A stretch of DNA of 6,581 nucleotides from Bacteroidales bacterium UBA4621 (GTDB taxonomy: Bacteria; Bacteroidota; Bacteroidia; Bacteroidales; Paludibacteraceae): contig DGIN01000077.1 of the NCBI GenBank assembly GCA_002387325.1, forward strand, positions 1-6,581, in the 5' to 3' direction. Of this stretch, positions 1-5,527 are shown in pieces. Position 1 is the first letter of the stretch, and every line of letters begins with the position of its first letter. The position numbers were made by a program, and so were the translations under genes. The notes under the pieces are model-generated. The model ran no database searches. It had not been told where the DNA came from and worked only from the letters and a program-made list of their open reading frames with translations.

Positions 1-68
1 GTATAAACTGCATAAACGTTGTTTTGATGCGGTTGCCCTGATGGAAAATAGTCGAAAAAGCAATACTC

Positions 69-100
69 TTTGGAGATGTCAGAAAAAAGGTGTAACTTTG
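69..100 (+). promoter_or_regulatory. Bacteroidetes-type promoter for the tsaB-porW unit
   Basis: A -33 element TTTG (69-72) is followed after exactly 20 bases by TAACTTTG (93-100), a perfect match to the TAnnTTTG -7 box used by the primary sigma factor of this phylum. The next two bases are CA, as in the two other promoters of this window. Transcription should begin near 105-107, leaving a leader of about 45 nt before the ATG at 152. The promoter lies inside the longer open frame that begins at 41, which argues strongly that the upstream ATG is not used. Confidence 0.8.
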
Positions 101-151
101 CAGGCTCATAGTGGTATGTTGTACATATTGCCAATACAAAATAACCAAGAT

Positions 152-847
152 ATGACTATCCTTTGTATAGAAACGAGTACTAACGTATGCAGTGCTGCTG
201 TTACCATAGGTGGTATACCTGTGGCTGAACGCATCAGTCGTGAAGGGGGCAATCATGCTAAATTGTTACCTGTTTTTGTTGATGAACTGTTCAAAGAAGT
301 ACGTACCAAAGGATTGGAAATAGAAGGAATCGCACTTTCAGAGGGACCGGGTAGTTATACGGGGTTACGGATAGGTACCAGTACAGCCAAGGGACTTTGC
401 TATGGATTGGATATACCGCTTATTCCAATCAATACTTTGCAGATACTGTCTGCTTCATGCGTAGCACGGTACGGTACACAGTTATTGCCAAATGCACTGT
501 TATGTCCTATGTTGGATGCACGCCGTATGGAGGTATATACCTCCCTTTATGATGAAGAACTGCAACCTGTAGGTGGTGTGGAAGCCCGCGTGGTGGAAGA
601 TGGTCAATGGCTGCTTGACACAGGAAAGGACGTATATTATTTCGGTGATGGGGCTGCAAAGTGCCAAACACTACTCAATTCTTCCACATTGCACTATATG
701 GCGGATATTGTACCTGAAGCAAAATATATGGGACTATTGGCTGAACGTATGCTGTCAGAAGGCTGCAACGGGGCTGATGTTGCGTACTATGAGCCGTTTT
801 ATTTGAAAGAATTTGTTGCTGAAACACCACACATAAAGGGGCTGTGA
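152..847 (+). CDS. tsaB: TsaB, tRNA N6-threonylcarbamoyladenosine (t6A37) biosynthesis protein
   Basis: TsaB is the catalytically inactive ASKHA-fold partner of TsaD. With TsaE it forms the cytoplasmic complex that transfers threonylcarbamoyl from threonylcarbamoyl-AMP to A37 of tRNAs reading ANN codons. The 231-residue product opens with the family signature LCIETST (residues 4-10). It carries SEGPGSYTGLRIG at 63-75, MLDARRMEVYT at 120-130 and a C-terminal YEPFYLKEF segment at 213-221, and its length is normal for the family. The frame is open from 41, but I chose the ATG at 152 because TsaB proteins begin right before the first beta strand and because a perfect promoter sits at 69-100, inside the longer frame. 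No Shine-Dalgarno sequence is visible, as usual in this phylum. A lipoprotein gene follows after nine bases, so the two are probably co-transcribed. Identity is secure; the role in the complex comes from family knowledge. Confidence 0.95.
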   Translation: MTILCIETSTNVCSAAVTIGGIPVAERISREGGNHAKLLPVFVDELFKEVRTKGLEIEGIALSEGPGSYTGLRIGTSTAKGLCYGLDIPLIPINTLQILSASCVARYGTQLLPNALLCPMLDARRMEVYTSLYDEELQPVGGVEARVVEDGQWLLDTGKDVYYFGDGAAKCQTLLNSSTLHYMADIVPEAKYMGLLAERMLSEGCNGADVAYYEPFYLKEFVAETPHIKGL

Positions 848-856
848 TAAGTAAAA

Positions 857-3550
857 ATGTACAGATTGGACAAACATATATACGGGGGGATGGTGACACT
901 TGTTGTGTTGCTTTGTGGTTGCTCTACGCAAAAGAATACGCCCGCAACACGATTGTACCACCAAACCAAAGTAAAGTACAACATTATGTACAATGGCAAT
1001 ACTGCCTATGAGGAGGGACTGAAGGCCATACGTGATGCCAATGAAGATGATTATTCAACCATTCTTAATTTATATCCGGTAAGTAACCATCAGGCGGCAG
1101 AGGCGGCTGCTTCACAGATGGATAAGACTATTGAGAAATGTCGTAAGTGTATCAAACTACATTCTATCAAGGCTAAACCCAAGCCGGATCCTAAGAAACG
1201 TAACGACCCGAAATATAGAGCGTGGCTTCAGCAAGAGGAGTTTAACAACCAAATGGGTGAGGTATGGCTGCGTCTCGGCGAAGCCGAGTTCCATAAGGGA
1301 GATTTTCTCGGTTCCATCGGTACTTTTACCTATATCAGCCGCCATTATGGCACCGACCCCGATATGGTCGCACGCTGCCAACTCTGGATAGCCCGCGCTT
1401 ATGGCGAATTGGGATGGCTCTACGAGGCAGAAGATATGCTTCACAAAGTACAGATTGATGCCCTCGACAAGAAACATGCGCGTCTCTATTCTGCGGTTAG
1501 TGCGGATATATTGCTCAAAACCAAACAATATCATGCTGCCATTCCATTTGTAAAAAGTGCTATATCCAACGAAAAACGTAAGGTTTATCGTCCGCGATTT
1601 GAGTACATACTCGGACAACTCTATGAATTGGATGGCAATAAACGGGAGGCAGTTGAAACTTACAAAAAAGTAATTCGTCTTGCACCACCGACAGAGATGG
1701 AGTTTAATGCCCGTGTCCATATTGCCCAACTGAGTGGTAAATCATCGCTCAAACAACTGCGACAGATGGCACGCCAAAGCAAGTACAAAGATCAACTGGA
1801 TCAAATATATGGTGCAATGGGAAATATATACCTTGCATCGGGCGATACTGCCAAGGCATTGGAAAACTATCATCTCGCCATTGACAACGCAACACAAGCC
1901 GGTTTGCAAAAAGCGGCTGTTTTGATACGTGCGGGCGACCTCTATTACAAACAACGCAATTATGTTGAGGCCCAACCTTGTTATCGAGAGGCTGTTACTA
2001 TTCTAACATCAGATAATGAGCAGTTCGTGCGTGTGCAGAAACGCTCTGAAGTATTGGATGAACTAATTCAGGAGTGCAATGTGGTGCAGTTACAAGATTC
2101 GTTGCAACGGCTTGGTAGGATGACTGAGCAGGAACAGCGTAAAGTAATTGAGCAACTCATTGCCAATCTTATTAAATCGGAACAAGAGGCTGCAGAAAAA
2201 GAGGCGTTGGCTGCCCGTGAAGCCGAAAACGACAATGGATTGCAGAGTGTGAATACCGCTAATATGTTGGGTGGCGGAGGAATGAAGGGAGATTGGTATT
2301 TTTATAATGCGCAATTGTTGCGGTCTGGTAAACAGGAATTTGGCAAGCAATGGGGCAACCGACCATTAGAGGATAATTGGCGTCGGCGCAGTAAAGCCGT
2401 TTCTGCTCTTTTCAAAGATGCAGCAAATGCCGATGAAAGCGAAGAAATATCCGATTCAACGATGGTGTCGGATAGTATTTCCGTACAAAATAATACGCCA
2501 GAGACAGATACTCACAAACCGGAGTATTACTTGCAACAAATACCGCATACACAAACCGATTTGGCATTATCTGACAGCCTAATACGCAGTGCACTAATCA
2601 GTATGGTTTATATCTATCAGGACAAGTTGGACGACCATACTCTTGCCGATGAGACTTTTGCCGAACTATGCCGCCGCTTCCCGCATCATAAAGATCTGCT
2701 TGATCTGTACTATATGTACTATCTCAATGCCCTGCGCCACGAGGACAAGAGTGCACAGGACTATTACCGCAAGCAGATTATCGAACTATATCCCGACACC
2801 AAGCAGGCGTATATTGTTGCGCAACCCGACTATTTTGAGCGGCTTCGGCATCAAACCGTTGAGCAGGATTCGCTCTATGAAGCCACTTACACGGCTTATA
2901 CCAAGAGTGATTTTGCTACTGTCAAGCAGAATAAACAGTATGCCGAGCAGAAGTATCCGCTTTCACCATTGATGCCGCGTTTCTTGTTTCTAAACGCAGT
3001 GGCGGTAGCACGTACGGACGGACAGCAGGCGTTTGTGAGCGAACTGCAAAATATGGTCAACCGTTATCCTGAGAGTGAACTCAGTGCAATGGCAAAAGAT
3101 ATGTTAGCAATGATGGGGCAGGGTATGGAGAGCCAAAAAGGTGATGTGTCCAATAGTTTGAGTAGTCTGCGGGAGCAAACGGCGCAGACAGAAGAGAAAA
3201 TGGACTCGGTGCCGGTCTTCTCCGATGAACGCAATGCTCCAAGTGTTGTACTCCTTGTATTGCCGGAAACTGATGAACAAGCACTTAATCGATTGCAGTA
3301 TGAAGTCGCACTATTCAATTTCTCCCAATTCCTGATACGCGATTTCAATATGCAAAAAATGCCGATATTGGATACAGGGTCCGCTCTGCGGGTTAGTGGC
3401 TTCGAAAATATGGATGAGGCTGAGTGGTGGATAGGATTAGTGGAACAAAACACTGAACTTACACAATTGCTCCGAGAAATGCAGGTAGAATTAGTGCCAC
3501 TTACCGAGCAGAATTTACCACACTATAAACATAGGAAGAAAGGTGCATAG
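857..3550 (+). CDS. porW: PorW/SprE-family TPR lipoprotein, type IX secretion (gliding) accessory component
   Basis: The 897-residue product begins with a lipoprotein signal: a short charged start (R3, K6), hydrophobic residues 12-20 and a lipobox LCGC with the acylated Cys at 22. It should be anchored in the outer membrane facing the periplasm. TPR-like helical repeats fill about 130-385 (for example 133-165, 245-275, 316-345 and 353-383). A charged coiled-coil-like stretch covers about 421-458. A glycine patch precedes the family hallmark GDWYFYN (478-484) and the tract QWGNRPLEDNWRRRSK (498-513). An acidic Ser/Thr-rich linker spans about 521-575, and more TPR-like helices run to about 750. 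The C-terminal domain (about 795-885) resembles the SPOR-like end of many Bacteroidetes TPR proteins. In Porphyromonas and Flavobacterium this family links the PorK/PorN ring to the Sov/SprA translocon. Assignment rests on the hallmark and architecture. Whether this host has a working type IX system cannot be seen here. The alternative start at 890 would leave an n-region without positive charge. Confidence 0.85.
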   Translation: MYRLDKHIYGGMVTLVVLLCGCSTQKNTPATRLYHQTKVKYNIMYNGNTAYEEGLKAIRDANEDDYSTILNLYPVSNHQAAEAAASQMDKTIEKCRKCIKLHSIKAKPKPDPKKRNDPKYRAWLQQEEFNNQMGEVWLRLGEAEFHKGDFLGSIGTFTYISRHYGTDPDMVARCQLWIARAYGELGWLYEAEDMLHKVQIDALDKKHARLYSAVSADILLKTKQYHAAIPFVKSAISNEKRKVYRPRFEYILGQLYELDGNKREAVETYKKVIRLAPPTEMEFNARVHIAQLSGKSSLKQLRQMARQSKYKDQLDQIYGAMGNIYLASGDTAKALENYHLAIDNATQAGLQKAAVLIRAGDLYYKQRNYVEAQPCYREAVTILTSDNEQFVRVQKRSEVLDELIQECNVVQLQDSLQRLGRMTEQEQRKVIEQLIANLIKSEQEAAEKEALAAREAENDNGLQSVNTANMLGGGGMKGDWYFYNAQLLRSGKQEFGKQWGNRPLEDNWRRRSKAVSALFKDAANADESEEISDSTMVSDSISVQNNTPETDTHKPEYYLQQIPHTQTDLALSDSLIRSALISMVYIYQDKLDDHTLADETFAELCRRFPHHKDLLDLYYMYYLNALRHEDKSAQDYYRKQIIELYPDTKQAYIVAQPDYFERLRHQTVEQDSLYEATYTAYTKSDFATVKQNKQYAEQKYPLSPLMPRFLFLNAVAVARTDGQQAFVSELQNMVNRYPESELSAMAKDMLAMMGQGMESQKGDVSNSLSSLREQTAQTEEKMDSVPVFSDERNAPSVVLLVLPETDEQALNRLQYEVALFNFSQFLIRDFNMQKMPILDTGSALRVSGFENMDEAEWWIGLVEQNTELTQLLREMQVELVPLTEQNLPHYKHRKKGA

Positions 3551-3575
3551 ATTGTATGCAATCTTGCTATTGGGA

Positions 3576-3605
3576 AATAAAAAAGAGAGTCGGAAAGACT
3601 CTCTT
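3576..3605 (-). terminator. Intrinsic terminator of tRNA-Pro, probably also separating porW
   Basis: A perfect 9-bp stem pairs 3583-3591 with 3597-3605 around the loop GGAAA. Read on the - strand, the hairpin starts seven bases after the tRNA 3' end and is followed by a T-rich run (TTTTATTT), which is classic for a Rho-independent terminator. Read on the + strand it lies 32 bases after the porW stop and is followed only by TCATTTG, so it would be weaker in that direction. It probably limits convergent transcription between porW and the tRNA. Confidence 0.8.
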
Positions 3606-3611
3606 CATTTG

Positions 3612-3685
3612 TCGGGATGACAAGATTCGAACTTGCGACCTCCGGTCCCCCAGACCGTTGCGCTACCGGACTGCGCCACATCCCG
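3612..3685 (-). tRNA. tRNA-Pro, anticodon GGG
   Basis: The 74-nt - strand sequence folds as a full cloverleaf. The acceptor stem CGGGATG/CATCCCG has 7 perfect pairs. The D stem is GCGC/GCGC with loop AGTCCGGTA. The anticodon loop CTGGGGG places GGG at 3649-3651, with U33 and G37. The T arm is GCAAG-TTCGAAT-CTTGT, with one G-U pair. The discriminator is A, and the next template bases give CAA, so the CCA end is not encoded. The anticodon GGG reads CCC and CCU proline codons. The outermost anticodon-stem pair (27-43) is A opposite G, a mismatch at the stem end that normal tRNAs tolerate. The gene stands alone, with its own promoter at 3712-3743 and terminator at 3576-3605, and lies antisense between porW and miaB. 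Confidence 0.96.
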
Positions 3686-3711
3686 ATGCTCCAATTTCTT
3701 GAAAGCGGGTG

Positions 3712-3743
3712 CAAAGATACTGCTAAAAAGTGAAATATGCAAA
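3712..3743 (-). promoter_or_regulatory. Bacteroidetes-type promoter for tRNA-Pro
   Basis: On the - strand TTTG (3743-3740) is followed after exactly 20 bases by TATCTTTG (3719-3712), a perfect TAnnTTTG box, and then CA. The predicted start near 3706 leaves a 5' leader of about 20 nt for RNase P to remove. The element lies just upstream of the miaB coding region on the opposite strand. Confidence 0.8.
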
Positions 3744-3779
3744 TTATTTTGCGTTTTTATTATACGAATTACATTGAAT

Positions 3780-5129
3780 ATGACAAAAAAATTCTACATA
3801 GAGACCTATGGCTGCCAGATGAATGTGGCAGATAGTGAGGTCGTAGCAGCCATTATGCAGACGGCTGATACCGAGATGACGGAGCAATGGGAGGAGGCCG
3901 ATATTATTCTGCTCAATACATGTTCCATACGTGATAATGCCGAACAAAAGGTGGTCTCACGCCTCAAGGAACTGAAATCACACAAGGTACAAAGCCGGTC
4001 GGAGGTGGTGCAAGATGGACGTAAAGTAACGCTGGGAGTCATCGGGTGTATGGCAGAGCGTATGGGGGAAGACTTGATAGAGAAATATGGCGTGGATTTT
4101 GTCGCTGGTCCTGATTCGTATTTGGATATACCGAATTTGTTGGCACAATGCGAGATGGGGCAGAAAGCGATGAATGTGGAACTAAGTAAAACAGAGACTT
4201 ATCGTGAGATATTGCCGGCACGTATAGGCAAGACAATCAGCGGCTTTGTAAGTATTATGCGTGGATGTAACAATTTTTGCTCCTATTGCGTTGTACCCTA
4301 TACACGGGGGCGAGAGCGTAGCCGCGATGTGGAGAGTATTCTCAATGAGGTATGCGACCTGTGGCAAAAGGGGTATAAAGAGGTTACACTTCTTGGGCAA
4401 AATGTCAATTCTTATCGCTTCCAACGGCAAAATGGAGAAATAATGGATTTTGCGGAACTGTTGGAAATAGTGGCAAATGCGGTACCGGAGATGCGCATTC
4501 GTTTTACGACAAGCCATCCCAAAGATATGTCGGACAAGACTCTTGAGACTATTGCACGTCATCGGAATCTGTGTCGTTTCATTCACTTGCCGGTACAGAG
4601 CGGGTCAAACAGAATACTCAAACTGATGAACCGGAAATATACGCGCGAGTGGTATCTCGAGCGTATCGCTGCCATTCGCCGTATCCTGCCTGATGCTACT
4701 ATCGGGACGGATGTGTTCTGCGGTTTTCACGATGAGACGCTTGAAGACCACGCCGAGACCCTCAGCCTGATGCGCGAGGTGGGCTTTGATACGGCGTTTA
4801 TGTTCAAGTACAGCGAGCGTCCGGGAACATACGCACAGAAGCATTTGCCGGATAATGTTCCTGAGGACGAAAAAGTACGCCGTCTGAATGAGATTATCGC
4901 TTTGCAGAGTGAACTTTCTTTGGCAAGCAATCGCCGTGAAATAGGAAATACAGTAGAGGTTTTGGTGGAGGGCTATTCCAAACGAAGCCGTGAGGATATG
5001 TACGGACGTACTTCGCAATACAAAACTGTGGTTTTCCCGCGGGAGGGACGACATATCGGAGAACTGGTAAATGTTGAGATTTTAGAGGCAAGTGCGGCTA
5101 CATTACGTGGAAAAATTGTAGAAAAATAG
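3780..5129 (+). CDS. miaB: MiaB, tRNA-2-methylthio-N6-dimethylallyladenosine synthase
   Basis: MiaB is a radical-SAM methylthiotransferase that converts i6A37 to ms2i6A37 in tRNAs reading UNN codons, using two [4Fe-4S] clusters. The 449-residue product has the three domains in order. The N-terminal MTTase domain carries cluster-binding Cys12 (YGCQMN), Cys48 (NTCSIRDNAE) and Cys90 (GVIGCMAER). The radical-SAM domain has Cys163, Cys167 and Cys170 in RGCNNFCSYC, followed by VPYTRGRERSR, which is typical of MiaB rather than MtaB or RimO. A C-terminal TRAM domain runs from about 383 to 447. All six cluster cysteines are present. The frame stays open upstream to 3633, but that extension would be encoded antisense to the tRNA and its promoter. 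The family start, MTKKFYIETYGCQ, is the ATG at 3780. No Shine-Dalgarno site or convincing promoter is visible just upstream. The stop lies 27 bases before the next promoter. Confidence 0.97.
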   Translation: MTKKFYIETYGCQMNVADSEVVAAIMQTADTEMTEQWEEADIILLNTCSIRDNAEQKVVSRLKELKSHKVQSRSEVVQDGRKVTLGVIGCMAERMGEDLIEKYGVDFVAGPDSYLDIPNLLAQCEMGQKAMNVELSKTETYREILPARIGKTISGFVSIMRGCNNFCSYCVVPYTRGRERSRDVESILNEVCDLWQKGYKEVTLLGQNVNSYRFQRQNGEIMDFAELLEIVANAVPEMRIRFTTSHPKDMSDKTLETIARHRNLCRFIHLPVQSGSNRILKLMNRKYTREWYLERIAAIRRILPDATIGTDVFCGFHDETLEDHAETLSLMREVGFDTAFMFKYSERPGTYAQKHLPDNVPEDEKVRRLNEIIALQSELSLASNRREIGNTVEVLVEGYSKRSREDMYGRTSQYKTVVFPREGRHIGELVNVEILEASAATLRGKIVEK

Positions 5130-5156
5130 AGAAATACGGCATTTTTAGTTAAAAAA

Positions 5157-5188
5157 TTTGCACGTATAAAAAAAAGGTCGTACCTTTG
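5157..5188 (+). promoter_or_regulatory. Bacteroidetes-type promoter for the structured RNA / greA leader
   Basis: TTTG (5157-5160), 20 bases and TACCTTTG (5181-5188) form a perfect -33/-7 pair, again followed by CA. Transcription should start near 5193-5196. No gene starts within 150 bases downstream. The first downstream structure is a large hairpin ending in a terminator, so this promoter appears dedicated to an RNA or a long leader. A 6-bp inverted repeat (5173-5187) overlaps the -7 box. Confidence 0.85.
5173..5187. repeat. Inverted repeat over the -7 box
   Basis: AAAGGT (5173-5178) and ACCTTT (5182-5187) are perfect inverted copies separated by CGT, with the second arm inside the TACCTTTG box. 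It could be a binding site for a regulator that blocks the promoter, a weak terminator for miaB (no T-tract follows on the + strand), or chance in AT-rich DNA. I cannot decide among these from one copy. Confidence 0.35.
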
Positions 5189-5193
5189 CAGCC

Positions 5194-5372
5194 GAAAACA
5201 AATAAAATTTTCATAGTTAAGGTTTAGGTTTAATGGCAATAGGAGGCTGTGAAGTTTCCTATTGTTTTTTACAAAACCTATCCTTGAGTACTGGAAAAAA
5301 AGAGAAACATAGCAAAATTTGTAGTATTAACCTTTTAATATGTAAGTCTCGGAGTTATCCGAGCCTTTTTTT
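5194..5372 (+). ncRNA. Putative structured noncoding RNA or terminated leader, about 180 nt
   Basis: Between a perfect promoter and a perfect intrinsic terminator lies a stretch with strong secondary structure and no convincing gene. A long hairpin pairs 5219-5222 with 5282-5285 (AAGG/CCTT), 5225-5231 with 5274-5280 (TAGGTTT/AAACCTA), and 5237-5244 with 5257-5264 (CAATAGGA/TCCTATTG). It has an asymmetric internal loop (5232-5236 against 5265-5273) and a 12-nt apical loop. A closing stem pairs about 5207-5220 with 5335-5347. A weaker stem pairs 5287-5292 (AGTACT) with 5323-5328 in the 3' side of the bubble. This layout of closing stem, central bubble and long terminal hairpin resembles 6S RNA, but I cannot confirm a family. 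Alternatives are a greA leader with attenuation, like the short terminated GraL RNAs from the E. coli greA leader, or a trans-acting sRNA. The transcript start is estimated from the promoter. Confidence 0.55.
5348..5372 (+). terminator. Intrinsic terminator of the structured RNA
   Basis: CTCGGA (5348-5353) pairs perfectly with TCCGAG (5358-5363) around a GTTA loop, followed by CC and seven T residues (5366-5372). It abuts the closing stem of the RNA upstream. It ends only two bases before the ATG of the next small ORF, so any transcript reaching that ORF and greA from the 5157 promoter must pass it. Confidence 0.85.
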
Positions 5373-5374
5373 GT

Positions 5375-5485
5375 ATGAATAACGAAGAAAACAAACAAAA
5401 CAATCAGATACCGGATTTGACCGATCCGGAAGAAGCACGTAAGGCGTTTATTGCGGGCGAGATATTGCAACGCAAATACGAATAG
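5375..5485 (+). CDS. Small hypothetical protein, 36 aa, between the structured RNA and greA
   Basis: An ATG directly after the terminator T-tract opens a 36-codon frame. Residues 1-11 are rich in Asn, Gln and Glu. Residues 12-36 read IPDLTDPEEARKAF followed by IAGEILQRKYE, a proline-capped, charged amphipathic helix. This composition is protein-like, unlike the AT-rich flanks. The C-terminal half resembles short hypothetical Bacteroidales proteins as I remember them, but I cannot verify that and assign no function. There is no signal peptide or membrane segment. greA follows after 42 bases, so co-transcription is likely. The ribosome-binding region of this ORF is occupied by the terminator hairpin, which could limit its translation from the long transcript. 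Confidence 0.6.
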   Translation: MNNEENKQNNQIPDLTDPEEARKAFIAGEILQRKYE

Positions 5486-5527
5486 AATATGTAACAAAAC
5501 AATAGAAATATAAATACATTTAGGAAT

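Noticed and set aside
1..68. Possible end or start of a gene at the left edge
   Set aside because: Too short; the + frames give only a few codons without a motif, and the - strand ATG at 13-11 leaves four residues before the edge.
41..151. N-terminal extension of TsaB by 37 codons from the ATG at 41
   Set aside because: The extension contains a perfect promoter (69-100) and has no similarity to TsaB starts; the family begins at the MTILCIETST segment.
1274..1288. Perfect 6-bp hairpin CTCGGC-GAA-GCCGAG
   Set aside because: It lies inside the PorW/SprE reading frame, encodes LGEAE in a TPR helix, has no T-tract and is probably a codon-use accident.
1157..1729. 190-codon open frame on the - strand
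   Set aside because: It lies wholly opposite the PorW/SprE coding region, shows no recognisable motif and has the look of a complementary-strand shadow.
3748..3777. Possible miaB promoter TTTG (3748-3751) with TACATTGA (3770-3777)
   Set aside because: The spacing is 18, the box misses two consensus positions, and the start of transcription would fall at or after the miaB ATG.
3633..3779. N-terminal extension of MiaB by 49 codons
   Set aside because: It is read antisense through the tRNA-Pro gene and its promoter; MiaB proteins start at the KKFYIETYGCQ segment.
5233..5382. 49-codon frame MAIGGCEVSYC... running through the hairpin and terminator
   Set aside because: It reads through the hairpin arms and the terminator T-tract and has low-complexity, non-protein-like composition; the RNA structure explains the sequence better. 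Ribosome profiling would settle it.
5515..5522. TACATTTA just before greA as a -7 box
   Set aside because: No TTTG at the right distance upstream, and transcription would begin at the start codon itself.
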